64,000 bases of DNA from Eudromia elegans (taxonomy: Eukaryota > Chordata > Aves > Tinamiformes > Tinamidae). Shown here piece after piece: positions 1 to 12,541 of this stretch; position 1 is the first letter of the stretch; each line of letters starts with the position of its first letter. The position numbers and the translations under genes were made by a program. Location: the NCBI GenBank assembly GCA_003342815.1, contig PTEX01000048.1, positions 3,846,568 to 3,910,567 of the forward strand. The letters are read 5' to 3'. A model generated the notes under the pieces. The model searched no databases. It saw only the letters and a program-made list of their open reading frames with translations, and was not told the origin of the DNA.

Positions 1-1001
1 ATCTGTAAATTGCAGTTGTTAAAACTAACAGTCCTCTCTGACAACCAGCAAAATGGGACCTGCTCTGTTCCCTTGCCTGGATCACACGGGAGCGCAGAAT
101 AAACCAAAAAGCTGCCAGAGAAACTTTGGAGATCCAGCCCTGCCCTGGGTGCAGTGATTAAGAAATGGGATGCCCATCTACCAGATGAAGGGTATTGCCC
201 CCAGAAGGTGCATGATGTGAATTATAATGGATTAATCATGCTGGCAAAGCAGTCCTTGTTAATAGTCTGCCTAAGAAACTCTAAAGAGTAAAAATAGATA
301 GAAATAGTGTAAAAGACCGGAGAGATTGTAGATTGATATCCTCGAATGACATCTGGGTCCCCAGCAGAAGCACCACATAGGAAACAGTGTAACACTTGCA
401 TTACTTTTGATTTTCCAGTTGTACTGAATAGATAAACCCTTCGGATAACCTGAGCAATAGGTGTAAATGAACGTCTTCCTTAGAACTGACCTTTAGACCA
501 AGGAGGTGCAGATGAGTTTTTATATCTATATTTTTAAGTTTTATAAAGGAAAGAAAGAGTATGGGAAAGTACTTTTGTTTATAAGAGTGCCCCAAGAGGG
601 ATTAGCTCCACAGGGTTGCTGAGCATGAAAAGATCATGGCAATGAGGCAAATGGTGGTAAAGTGACTCAACTGAGTTGTTACATGAGCTGGAGTAACAAG
701 GGCTGGAGAAAGACAAACTCCAATGTCGCTCGTGAGGAAAACAAGGCTGGGTTTGGTATAATTGTTGATGAACAAAGCTTGAGAAGAAGTTGAAAGAAGT
801 AGAAGGAAAATGATTTTGACAGCAGCATCAGGCAAGACTGAAGGAGCAAGGATGTTGAGTTTACTGTTTTGATTTGAGAGAAAAAACAGTGTATTTGCAG
901 TATAATATTCTGTTATGTCTGGACTACATTCATTGCAGCAGCTGAATGCCAGGGCAGAAGGAACATAGGGCTTATAGAATAAGGTTGGACACTGTCTTAA
1001 A

Positions 1002-1043
1002 AGGAGGAGGAGGAGGAGGAGGAGGAGGAGGAGGAGGAGGAGG
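1002..1043. repeat. (GGA)n microsatellite
   Basis: About 14 perfect GGA units. On the minus strand this is (TCC)n, which produces a leucine run in a spurious open frame. Probably polymorphic in length. Confidence 0.97.
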
Positions 1044-3464
1044 TGTAAATCTCTTGGAAGACTTCTAGGAACCACAAATCATGCCCCATTTCCAGCATAT
1101 GATGTTTGATTTGTTTAGTCTAAATGCAGGAGTGAGGTGACAATAGCAACAAAATAGAGTGGATGGTCAGAGGAAGAGGCAGGAGTGAGAAGGTGTGTGA
1201 AGGGTGTGTGATGAGCACAAATTAAAAAAAAAACAGGCACTGAGAAAAGACAGCACACAAGCATTTCAGAAGCAACAGAACAGTAAAAGGTGAAGAGGTG
1301 CTAGATAAATTACTATGGCTTAACTAGGTAAGATTTCATATAAGGGCAAGAAAAATAAGATGAATCATTTAAGCTTTTATGGTGGATAATAGGATAAATT
1401 GAAAATAGAGGAAAATCAGTCTGAGCATCAAGTTGAAATTGCACTAAGTGTTTTAAGGAGATCTTAGAAAAATACCCAAGTGCAAGCTTTGGAAGTTGCA
1501 TCACTGGAGCTTTGCAAAGTAACCCAACTTATACACAGAAATTTTGAGAATTCATCCTCTACTGAGGTGGAAAGTAGATAATAACTGTGATTTCTCAGGA
1601 ACTTTTAGAAGGAATCAGTGATTTTTTTTGAGCATTTGGTGTTGAAAATGTAAATTATTTTGCTTGCAGTTAAGAGTCGCAAGGACTGCTTGCTTGCAGC
1701 TTGGATATGTGTGCATCTTGGAATCTTATTTTCATTGCAGATATTTACACTTATAAACTCAGAGCTTGCTTTCCATTTTCTCATTTAAGAAAATATTTAG
1801 AGACAGTCACGTTTCCTTCCTTTGCAGATGGCTCTCAAAAAGACTACCTAGTCCTGTTACACCCGCTTTCATTTTCTGTAGGGATATTTAGCTCATGTGT
1901 GGCTAAGCCTCGCTGTATATCTGTGTAAATAATCACATAAACTAATACAGTAATTTTGACAGATAAAAGAACATTGATGATGCAGATATATCCCCAAATT
2001 GTGAAACTCTGTAATGGTTTCTCTGGGAATAGCTGGGAAACAGAAAAAAATGTTTATTTTGTGTTTGTATTCTCTTAGCAAATGCTTTCGTACAATAACA
2101 TCAGATCAGAACCTGTTTCTTTTTTTATACTGAAGGTATTGTGTGTTCCATGTATTGGAAAGGCACACTGAGATGCCAGCATAAAATCAAATTTTGTCGC
2201 GTTCCCGCAATGCAACTTGATCTACTTTCTGTGAAAGTTTTATACATTCATCCTATCTCGGGATGAAGCAGCTCTCATACTCTCTACAGCACCAACAGCT
2301 TTGGAGATGCAAGAAGAGTTTATAAAGGCCTGGTCCTCTATAAAGACTTGCAAATTGTAGAGTGTCTCTTGAGCGTTCCTGATTGCTCTTTATTCCCTTT
2401 TAAATCAATAGAAGTCACAAATGAATATTATGTATGTGATGTTAAATAAGATACAAAATGTGACTATAATTAAGGACAGATTATGGCCTGCATTCAGCTC
2501 AGTTAATTTGGTGCTAAATGCCTCTATCAGAGACAAAACTTCATTCATCAAGTTACTTGCAAATAGCTGCATGTAACCCACGCTTCCAATAGTGCTGCAA
2601 ATAAAGTCATGGAATTTCAATAAATAATTCAGCCCTGGATCTGATTTCAGGTTCAGCATTAACTTTCAGCACCTGGCTGCTGTTATTATTTGCTAGTCTG
2701 ATACGCTGCTTAGAGGCATGGAAATTTGGCTGCAGTTCATCTGTATTTGCAGAATATACTATATGACCAGATTACTGTCTCAGACTCAGTGATTTTTAAC
2801 AGACATTTGAAATCCAGATGTGCACAGATTTGTTTTTTACAGGAGCACTTACTTACTTGCAGGATTCCAGAACTACATGGAGATCAAGAGATCTCTGCAT
2901 AGAGATGACTCCTATACTTGCATCCGATCTCCTCTAGAAAGAGTAATAACATTACTGTAATTTGCATGGCCCATTGATTTTCTAGAGTTTTCCTATGGGA
3001 ATGATTTTTTTTTTTCACATATCTGAACAGCTCTCAGGATACAGAAACATCTGTATTTGAAGTATTATTATTGGTGCTCTTTGAGTAGCTAAAACAGATT
3101 CCTAAACAGTTTTCTCTAGAGCCCCTACAATCACCTGTGGTTAGGTACTGGACAGAAATCAATGAATCCAAAATATGTTTCTGCTCTCATTGAAGTCTAT
3201 GAAAGATTTGTTTCTATTGGGTATTGGCAGAAGATTGACTTTCATGGGAGCAGAATTAGATGAAGTTTGTTATAGGATAGCCTACTAACAGCTGTAGTGC
3301 CAAAAGTGGAATATGGCCCTATAGACATAGCCTTCAGAGATCTAAGAGCTACTCTGTATGTGCCCAGCATGAGCAGCTACCTAATATCAATATATTACTG
3401 CATATGTTTCTCTCTCTCCTAAAATACTTTATGTTTTTTCCTTTTTTCCTTTATTTGTTCAAAG

Positions 3465-3680
3465 TGCTTACGTCTCCTGATGTGAAATACTGTGGTAGCC
3501 AAGGTAACCAAGCAATAGCTGGTGCTTGAGCATCTCCTTTGACCTTTATTAAGATTGTGATTATTTTCTGGCTGCCGCTGTGGCCTGACTCGCTGTGATT
3601 AAGGTCAATCAATCAATCAATCAAAGTCAATCACAAAAAAATCAATGCAACTAATAGAAAAGAAAAAACTCACTGATAAG
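3465..3680. promoter_or_regulatory. Candidate intronic regulatory block with RFX X-box and TGATTGAT run
   Basis: Contains GTAGCCAAGGTAAC at 3495-3508, which fits the RFX X-box pattern GTNRCC-N2-RGYAAC. About 100 bases further on, TCAATCAATCAATCAA (from about 3604) reads TTGATTGATTGATTGA on the other strand, a run of overlapping PBX/HOX-type TGATTGAT sites. The matches are seen in the sequence; occupancy or function is inference. Confidence 0.35.
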
Positions 3681-3967
3681 TAATGGGTAAATTAGCTACA
3701 TTTAGCAAAATCCTTCAGTTTGGCCGTTTGCAGTCGATTTGCAGTCAAAAGCCCAAATTTCGCCCTGCAATGCAAACACTCACCACTAGAGGGGATTTTA
3801 CTACCACTCTATGTCTAGTATATGTTTAACCTGTAAACCCTTTTAAAACATATGTTCCAGTTCAACCACAAGATGTTGGCTGCAGGCTGAGTGAAATCTA
3901 TGGTTTAGATTATACAAAAGGTCAGGAAAGATTATTGTAATTGTCCCTTCTGGCCATTAAAACTTAG

Positions 3968-4040
3968 GAGTGAATTCTGGTCCTGTCAAAATCCCTGGCA
4001 AAATTCCCACTGACTTCACCAGGGCCAAAATTGACCCTAT
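3968..4040. repeat. Ancient amniote interspersed repeat fragment
   Basis: The stretch TTCTGGTCCTG...CCCTGGCAAAATTCCCACTGACTTCACCAGGGCCAAAATT resembles a very old repeat tail common in turtles, crocodilians and birds (pattern: CCTGGCAAAACTCCCATTGACTTCAATGGGGCCAGGATTT). The family name is not certain. The identification is from memory of the pattern. Confidence 0.5.
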
Positions 4041-5190
4041 GAAGGTCAGAGGAAAGCAGAAGTGTTGCCACCATGAGTCTAGTGGTGAGAGCAAGGAGAA
4101 CTTTGCAGCCAAGGAGTCACTAACATGTAGTTTTGAAGGTTTGAGGTTTGAAAAAGCATCCTATACAATCTTTCTGCTCTGCGGCAGGATTAAGTAAGTC
4201 GAGACCAGTTTTAACATTTTTTTTTTGATTTCTTCAAAGCCTCCAGTAATGTAGATTGTGCAACCTCCTTAGAAAGCCTGCTTTGTGTTTTATTATTCAT
4301 TTAATTACACTAGGTTTTTTTTCCCCCTAATATTTTATTGCTGCAAATTAAGTAAAATACATGTTTTCCTCTGTGGGCATGAACAATGGATCATCATGTT
4401 CTTCCTAACAGGCTTCTACGTGCTTGAGGACTATTATGTTGTCGGATACTCCTAGTAGTACATCTCATGCAACGCATTATCTTGTTGCTGTCGTTTGTAG
4501 AAGCGTACATGGATGATTCATGTTGTTTGTAATGCGTGTACAATCTTCCTTCTCTTCACTCTTGTAGTGTCACCAGTTATTCCTCATTGTATACTTTTTG
4601 TACACATTTTGTTCTTCTTGCATTTTATTCCATGCAATTTTCTTTACTGAATACCATTTGAGTAATTTCAGACATTTCTTCGCCAATTTGAGAGATGTCT
4701 ACCAATACCAATAACATCTCCTTGCTTGTTGTTCCCAGAAAATTTTGTAGGGATCTTTTTGTTCTATCTTTCATTTTGTTAGTATAAACGTTATATATAT
4801 ATAACTCATCTGGCAAAGCTCTACTTGTGTATGCCTAGACTTACAGAAAAGTTTACTATTACTATAACTTAAGTATTCTTTCAAACATTCATACAAGCAC
4901 TTTACTGAGTTTTCATGCGACTTCCCTACTTTGCTTAGGAAAAGCTGATCTGGAACATATATTAATAACCTTACCAAGTCAATATCTGAATATCTACTAC
5001 TTCCTTCTTATGCATGATGGTGGATACCCTGTCAAAGAACAAAGTTAAATTGGCTTAATTTATAAGTCTGTACTGTCTTTTTGTATAATCTTACTCTACA
5101 TGTGACTGTGAACTTACTGTCTAATCCCTTCTTCCACTTTCTTTCTACATGTTAACATTAAGCTGATCTATTGGGATATTTCAAGTTGCA

Positions 5191-6112
5191 CAGAATCACA
5201 CCCAGAGCATGTGGTACAGGGTGGCATCCAGGCGGGTTTGGTTCTCTGGGCAGCGTGTTTCAGGGCTCTGTCACCCTCACAGCAAAGAAGTTCTTCCTCA
5301 CATGGACGTGGAACTTCCTGTGTTTCAACTTGCATCCCTTGTCCTATCACTGGCCACCACCGAGGAGAGTTTGGCCCCCACCTCCCTGTATGCTCCCCTC
5401 AGCTACTTATACATGTTGATCAGGTCCCCTCTCAGTCTTCTCTTCTCCAGGCTAAACAGACCCAGCTTGCTTAATCTTTCCTCTTCATACGGTAGATGCT
5501 CCACTCCCTTAATTGTCTTCGTTGCTCTACACTGGACCCTCTCTGGGAGGGGGAGCCCAGAACTGCCCACAGTACTTCAGGTGCTGCTTCACCTGAGCTG
5601 AGCAGAGGAGGATCACCTTCCTCAATCTGCTGGCAATGCTCCTCCTGGAGCAGCCAGGAACCCATTGGTCTTCTTGGCCACGAGGGCACATTGCTGCCTC
5701 ATGGTTAACTTGTTGCCTACCAGGACTCCCAAATCCCTCTCCGTGGAGCTGCTTTCCAGCAGGTCAACCCCTAATCTGTACTAGTGCCTGGGGTTATTGC
5801 TGCCCAGGTGCAGGACCTGCACTTGTCTTTGTTGAACCGCAAGAGATTCCTCTCTGCCCAACTCTCCGTCCTGTCCAGGTCCCTCTGGATGGCAGCACAG
5901 CCCTCTGGAGTGTCAGCCACTCCACCCAGTTTGGTATCGTACACAAACTTGCTCAGGGTGCCCTCTGTGCCCTTGTTCAGGTCATTGATGAACAAGTAGT
6001 ACAGTCTAAAGCCCAATACTGATCCCTGGTGGACACCTCTTCAAACAGGCCTCCAGCTAGACTCGGCCCTGGTTATCGTGACCCTCTGAGCTCTGCCATC
6101 CAGAGACAGAGC
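5191..6112 (-). mobile_element. CR1 LINE fragment, 5'-truncated, antisense to CLIC5
   Basis: The minus strand encodes decayed CR1 reverse-transcriptase C-terminal sequence: LDGRAQR-like and GTEGTLSKF motifs, then [19 protein letters not shown] and FNKDKC. Frameshifts and stops break it. The plus strand shows the usual reverse-complement landmarks: GTCACCCTCACAGCAAAGAAGTTCTTCCTCACATGG and the AGGTCCCCTCTCAGTCTTCTCTTCTCCAGGCTAAACAG block. The 3' end near 5191 retains only CAGAATCAC of the terminal octamers. This is an old, inactive copy in CLIC5 intron 1. Confidence 0.93.
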
Positions 6113-7283
6113 AATCAACACAAAAGGAACAGTTGTTTTTAAAAGTCTTGGTAAGAAATTGCCTGCTTTCCTATTTCTTGGCTTGTTTCCCCCTAATCAT
6201 CCGGTCAGTGGTCTAGCAGGATGCTGTGAGCATGGAAAGCCTTAAGAGCACTGAGTCCAAGGTCAAAATGTGCAGCTGTGCCAGGATTCACAGGGCTACT
6301 GGCTTTCCTGTAGCCCAGTGGAGTAAAATTGCCTTGCAAGATTCAGTTACTGAGACTATTTCAGCTTCTCTTCCCTGCACAGAAACCCACAGCTCCTGAA
6401 TAAAGCTGTGAATGGTTTTTTATTGCAATTTAGAGCAAAATCCTGAAATGCTTCATAAATTACTTACTGAGCTGTTCAGATCCTTTACGGATGCTAATTT
6501 CATGGCATTACGTACAGAGAGTGCATTGGACTGAGATGCAGAGAGTCCTAGTTTTTCAGAATTAGAAGCACCTTTTCAGTGGTTCTGCTTTCGGACCAAC
6601 AGAACTTATCTGTATAGGTTCATTGCATTCATGAAAATATTTATGAGAAGAAGCTAACTTATATGACCGCTTCCTTTCTGCCGATGCTGCACCTGAATGT
6701 AGAAAACTGGAAAATAATGATTCATTAAACAACAAGAAAGTATTTGTCATGTCTTCACTACCAATGCTCATTTCCAACCTGCAGTTCCATCTCTTGGAAA
6801 TCCTAAATGATTCAGGAGTACAAATTCTTCCCTCTCAAAATTATGCAGATCCAAGAAATGCTGCTGCGGCTCTGTGGAGATCCTCAGCTCTGCTGACATG
6901 CTGCACAGTGCAAGAGTCCAGCTTTCCTCAAACTGGCCAGCATTGCAGACCAAGTTAAGCTTATGTACATCTGTAATATATGGCTGTATGTATGCCAAGA
7001 CTTGAACATTTTGGCTGGCTTTTGGGGAGCTGGCTAAAGAATTGCACCATTTCCTTTTTGTTTTGTTACTACCCTGACTCTCTTTCTGGCAAATATTCTG
7101 GTTTTGTTTGACATATATGCACATGGTCCATTCCTCTGTGTGTGTGTGCTTATGAATGTAGTTTGACTTTATCTTGTCCTTCCTTGGAAGACTGCTGCTA
7201 AGAATTTCTCCTAGCAAAATAAAATCCCAGAAAAAGTCCAGTGAAGTTAAATTGCTATACAGTAAATTTATTATTGTTGTTAT

Positions 7284-7435
7284 AGGCCCCCTTTCAGGAA
7301 AGTACTTAAGTGTGTGCTTAAGTCCCATGGAAATCATCAGGACTTAAGAACATGCTTAAAGTCAAGCGTATACTTCCTCTGAATTGGGATGTATTTCAGC
7401 ACATGCTTAAATGCTTTCCTGAACCAGAGCCACAG
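7284..7435. repeat. Ancient amniote interspersed repeat (AGTACTTAAG/CATGCTTAA type)
   Basis: Repeated GTGCTTAAG, CATGCTTAAAGTCAAG and CACATGCTTAAATGCTTTCCTGAA blocks match the old amniote repeat with ACATGCTTAAGTGCTTTGCTGAA. The same family occurs in intron 5 at about 36090-36215. The name and class (LINE 3' end or other) are not settled from sequence alone. Confidence 0.55.
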
Positions 7436-9309
7436 TCAACAAGAATGTTCTGTGATACACAGGACTTGTGCTACAAGATTTACTTCTTACTTGAGACCTA
7501 CCAGGGCTGCTTTATGAATATATGCTTCTTAACTTGCCTCTCTGTTGGTGGCACTCCAAATAGCTTACTGGCTTTTACATTTGGACAAGAAGTTGTGAAA
7601 GAAAATAGACTAGAAATTGGAAAAAAAATTATCCCTACTAAAGCAATACCTTGGCATGCCTGGTCTCATGTTGCAGCCAATGATTTTTTCCCTACAATGG
7701 AGATTTGTGCTATTGTGTGTGTGGTATAATTACTAAGACAGATTTTTTTTTTTAATGGCACAATAAATAGGATATTTCCTGGCCTGCCCTACATTTTGAA
7801 TGGGATTTTCACTTCCCCTTTGGGTTCTGAGCGTAAGGAGAGTAAGTGTCAAAAGGCAGGCTCTTTCCCAATTATAAAACAGACCAAAACCATGTGTAAC
7901 GTGAATCTAGATTTTGATTGTAGGAATGGTGAAATCAAATCTCTCCTTAATCCCATAGTGGAATTAGATTGAACATTTAGATGAATTAGGCTGCCTGCTT
8001 TTGCTAACTTGTTAAAATCCCTTTGAAAAATAAAAAATGTTGGAGTGTCATTGAAAATATCTGCATACTTTACCATAGTATCCAAGAAAACATTGGACTC
8101 TTGTGCAGAATGTTCTCAATACAATGAAAAATGAATAGAGGAGCATAACAGATAAAAACAAATACATCCTGATCCTTCAGAAAAAAAAATAACAGCACTT
8201 TCCAACATGCAGTTTTTTCCAGCACTTCAATTCTTTAGCTAGATGCTTAGTCATTTTTGTTATCACTATTAATAACAGTATTTTTCTTGAAAACTGCTGT
8301 ATTTGGGAAAAAATGGAAATAAAGTTTGCTTCTGCCCTTTTTCTCCTCCCTATAGTTAGCTGAAATTTTATACAATTGACTTAATCCGTTGCAGTCACTG
8401 TGCATTTACCAGCTGGAGTATTTTCAGAACAAGTTTATTTCAGTCATTTCTTTTGTAGAAAAATAGTAGTTTAAACCTAAGAAGTGCTCCCTATTCACAT
8501 CGTTGAGCTATGCTGAACAGGAGATCTTGGTATTACAGCTACTTTGCTAAAAATATTTGGTTCAAGCTCATAAAATCACCAAGATTTTTTTTTCTAAAAC
8601 CTCATTAGTGTTTTTTCTCTTTCTTGATAATGTGTCAGTGCATTCCCCTCTTGTGCACACAAATATCTTTAAAGCTTAATTAATTCATTAAAAATAGCTG
8701 ACGTGTTTTAGGAGGAGTGTCTTACAAACATCTTATTCATTTTTGTCATTACTCAGTGAGACACAAGCAGCTGGTGCGGTGCTGGAGTTTTCCTAACACC
8801 AAGGTCCAGGGCAAGACCTTGTGTCATTTGGGGCGTCTAAAGGCTAACTTGAAATACATTAGGTATCTTTTTTTAGTAGCTAAATTAATTAAGTATAAGG
8901 TCATGTGAAGCAAAGGGAGTGGAAAGTGATATTTCCACAACTGAGCAAAATCATATTCCAGAAATTCTGTGTCCTCAAACTCCAAATGCTTTTCGGTTTT
9001 GAGGGCTCAGATTCATTCACCTCTCCTAAAATCGAATTCATCAGATTCAATTTAAAGTGAAATGTCTTTTGGAAGTGCATCCCTTCCTTGACTTGCACAG
9101 GGACCTCAGATGATCAGGCTGCTCAGTTAAATTCCTAGAGTTACGTGGGCTGAATGCTGACTAAAGAGCATTCGGCCCCCAGCAAATCCTTGCATCTCTT
9201 TTGCTTTTCTGCAGTCAGTATGTGAGTTGATCTTCTGGGGAGGTCTCTCTCCATAAGAAGCAATAGTGATTGCTCTCTGCAGGGAGAAGGAGGCTCTGTA
9301 GCCCGTTGT

Positions 9310-9740
9310 GAGTTATCGTGCATGTTTTAAATCTCTGCGTCTTTGAACCTACAGCCCCAAAACCCTCACATCTACCCCCAGCTGCAATCATTAAAACACC
9401 TAGCATTAAAAAAAAAACAGCATTGCTGCCCAAGAGAATGTATATATTATCAGCTTGGTCTTTTCTTGTCAGTGGTGTTGTGCTTCTGCATGAGAAACCA
9501 CATTCATCTGTGAACAGCGCCAGACATGGGTGGTGTTTGTCCAATTTGTCAGTTATTTGTCCTTTCTTTTTCCGTCCACATTTTGAGTTCATAATTTTGA
9601 TGATGGTATTATTTAATTCCCACGTTTCCAAGCCTTTTACCTTGGACAGATACATAATAGGCTTTTATTTAATCACACCGGGAGTGCTTTAAGCAAGCTG
9701 TTTTTCTTTGAAGGAAAAAGTGACTAAACATGGGAAGTTC
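9310..9740. promoter_or_regulatory. Candidate conserved non-coding element in intron 1
   Basis: The block has mixed composition and no repeat signature. It is open over about 120-145 codons on both strands without resembling a protein, and contains motif-like pieces such as CAATCATTAAAACACCTAG and GCTTTTATTTAATCACACC. These are the traits of vertebrate conserved non-coding DNA, but conservation itself cannot be seen here. Confidence 0.25.
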
Positions 9741-12362
9741 TCCATTCTCCTTCGTCTCCTCCTGGTAGTTAATAGACTTTACAAATGGTCTCATGATACT
9801 TTGATAAGCCTTTGAAGTTATTACCTACTAAGGTTTGGCTCTATCTATCTGAGTACTGGGCATTGAATTACTGACTGTTATTATCAGCAAATGGGAAAGG
9901 ACTCACAAACTCAACAGAGCCTGGCCTCTGATTTCTGCAGAAAGAGACGAGTTTAATGGATAAAAATTGGGTTGCCAGGGAGATTTTTGATTCTATTCCC
10001 CTGTCTGTCACCAGTTTGCTGTGTGATTTGTGGTGCAGTTTTCAGCTATGCCAGTCAATGAGATGAAAACCCATGAGTCAGACTCCACCCAGATCATGAG
10101 CTTGGCTTCCAGATCCATGAGCTTTCACAAAGGACCATATCATATTTTTTTCTGTAGTTTATCTTTCATTTCTGGAATTTCCTTTCATTCCCTCATGCAT
10201 TCCCAGTGTGCCTAGCAATTAATGTTTTCCACTTTTGAAAGGCAAGGAAGGGTAGCTTTGAACCTTCGGTGCTGCTGAAGATCTCTTCTGTTTTAACAAT
10301 TTTATTTTTGATTTCCAAATGATTCCTATTTCTTGTAGACACCACATCTTTCTCCTGTCCCCAGTGAATTCTACTTTCTTAGTCTCTGAGACCTCTGTGG
10401 GTTATTATGAGACAACACCAAGCAGGACCCCTCCTTTGTAAGATGTGGCAAACTAATGTTTTATATTCACCTTGAAGCGAGTCAGGTGAGGCATGATTCA
10501 GACTCAATGGAAGTATAAGGCAAAGTAAATCTAGAACACGTCTGATTAGAATGAAACCTCTTATCTGACTCTTCTGTCCTCTAATTCAGTGGTCAGTCTG
10601 TTTTTCTGCAAATTTTAGGTTTGTTATACATTGCTTGTACACTCAGTCAACTCTAGTATGAAGGTTATGATTATGATGGTAATAAAGCAAAGGGAAATTT
10701 GATGTCATATCACAGTATTCTCTTCCAGTATTTGCTTCTTTTTAGGAAGACTAAGAAGTTAAAAGGTCTTGGCAGTGGTTTAATAAGCCAAATCCAAATC
10801 AACAAATGTAATTTCACAGTAATTGCTCTATGCAACACTATGGTGGCTGGTTTTCCATGCAAACACTGTCATTGTTTTGCCATGAAATTTGCAGAACAGA
10901 ACTAACTACCCAGTTAATGAAGTAGTGCAAAACTTGGCTACTCACACCCCAGGCATCTGAGAAAAGGCATAATTTCCTGCTTGTTTTTGTACCTTACCAC
11001 TCTTTAATCATACTGTTTGTGGGGTTTTGCCAAAGCCAGGTATATAGCACATGCATAATTTCAAGTAGAAGCGCAAGTAAACTACTCCCAGGTTCAAATG
11101 TCTCCAGAGACTCTTTGAATCTAAATTTGAACCTAGAGAAAAGCCCTATGTAGCCCTAAACTTTGGGATACAATAGGATATCTCTTAAATCTTTTTGCTA
11201 AATATATCATGCGGAAGGCCTGAATTTGCAGCACTGGACACATCTCAAAATGTTTCTACTTGCACTGTGGATGTTTCACAGAGCTCGGGTAGTTAGAAGT
11301 TACTTCTTCTTTAGGGCTTAGAAGTGCTACCTCATAGCTTCAATATCAAGAAGACAAAATTTATGACAGCAGAGCAATAAAATATTTTCTACAAAAGAAA
11401 ATAACATGTATTTACTTAGTTCTTTCATCAGCCATTTTCAGACAAGCACTGTGTGCATAAAATACAATTATGCAACCCATATGGGTCAACAAAGGAAGGT
11501 TGGTTGCTTCACCAGGCCTGTAAAAATCTTCTAAAAACAATAGTACCACAAATTAAAATGGAAATCTATCAAAACCATTATCATCCTGAAAGCTTTGGCC
11601 ACAAGCATAATTATTGTACAAGGATGTTGTCCTTGGACATGGCTTTGGCTCAGTTTATCCGGGGTTATTTGTATCCCTCCATGGCTCAAAGTCAGAATTT
11701 GCATGGCTAAGGACCATAAATTTTTACAGGAAAAAAACAAGCAGTTTCCTCAATGCTAACACCAGCAATTTTTTTTTTATTGTTTTGCAGTGGTTTATAA
11801 GCAACTCATTAGATACAGGAGATAGTAACAGACTGAATATTGTACCTGAAATTTACCTTGAACTTTGGAAGAGGTTAGGTTCAGATTTCTATCTGGATTT
11901 GTCTGTTGTTTTGTCTGATGTGAACAAGGAGTCCTAGTTCAAATATCTTTGAATATTAGGATTGCTTGTGTTTAAATCTAGTTTTGGAAATCCCCGTTTT
12001 GGACCTGTTTTAGTAGAATGGGGAAGGACATATCAACAGAACTGATAAAAGCTGTATTTCATAGACTCAAATGGAGCAGAAAGCCTATTTTCTAACACAG
12101 CCATTAAGCAAGCAGTCTTCCAGGAATGACAGATGTTGAAAGCATATACATTGCTCCTGAGTGTAGTTAAAAATAAGCTAGAGATGTATTTACTTTAGCC
12201 AGAACTGGCCTTTTGGGAAGCACTGTGTTTTTTTCTTAAGGTTCTGAGAACTAAGTCTTGGAGTAATTCCTTTCTTTAGTTGGTGATAAACTGTATCAAG
12301 TAATAGGTTCTGTAAGGATTTTTGTTTCAACATCCACTTTTCCTTCTTGAGATATAAGTAAC

Positions 12363-12389
12363 TAATATACATTGTACTAATGTATATTA
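12363..12389. repeat. Perfect inverted repeat over exon 2 branch-point region
   Basis: TAATATACATT (12363-12373) and AATGTATATTA (12379-12389) are perfect 11-nt arms around a 5-nt loop. The branch-point-like TACTAAT (12375-12381) spans loop and arm, and a second candidate, ACTAAT, follows at 12390-12395. Exon 2 begins at 12432. Confidence 0.85.
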
Positions 12390-12431
12390 ACTAATGTACT
12401 CTGTTCTTTTTCCTCTCTTTCTCTCTTTCAG

Positions 12432-12541
12432 GCTGGTATAGATGGAGAAAGCATTGGGAATTGTCCATTTTCCCAGCGTCTTTTCATGATCCTCTGGCTC
12501 AAAGGAGTTGTGTTCAACGTCACTACTGTTGACCTGAAAAG
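12432..12541 (+). CDS. CLIC5: CLIC5 exon 2 (redox motif and putative membrane segment)
   Basis: A 110-nt exon, entered at phase 0 after a pyrimidine-rich tract ending TTTCAG and left with two bases of an Arg codon before the donor GTATAA. It encodes [17 protein letters not shown], with the conserved CLIC cysteine of the glutaredoxin-like site (Cys32 if 21 residues precede it), then [18 protein letters not shown]. That hydrophobic stretch is the proposed membrane-inserting segment of CLIC proteins. Two candidate branch-point sequences lie in or beside a hairpin 40-70 nt upstream. The upstream exon that would supply the initiator Met was not seen in the window. Confidence 0.96.

Larger units (their letters stand above)
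1..12431 (+). other. Probable 3' part of CLIC5 intron 1; no exon recognised
   Basis: AT-rich non-coding DNA upstream of CLIC5 exon 2. I looked for a short exon encoding the acidic CLIC5A N-terminus that ends ELFVK before a GT donor, and for a CpG island that could mark a promoter; neither was seen. All open frames here are short and overlap on opposite strands. Listed separately are one antisense CR1, simple repeats, old amniote repeats, an RFX X-box-like site and a possible conserved element near 9.3-9.7 kb. The first coding exon probably lies left of the window. Confidence 0.7.

Noticed and set aside
602..1075. 157-codon minus-strand frame with a leucine run
   Set aside because: The run is the translation of the (GGA)n microsatellite and the rest has no protein resemblance.
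6768..7337. 189-codon minus-strand frame
   Set aside because: No recognisable domain, overlaps an old repeat at 7284-7435, and lies in intron 1. Length is compatible with chance in a window this size.
9215..9655. 146-codon minus-strand and 124-codon plus-strand overlapping frames
   Set aside because: Neither looks like a protein. I kept the block only as a possible conserved non-coding element.
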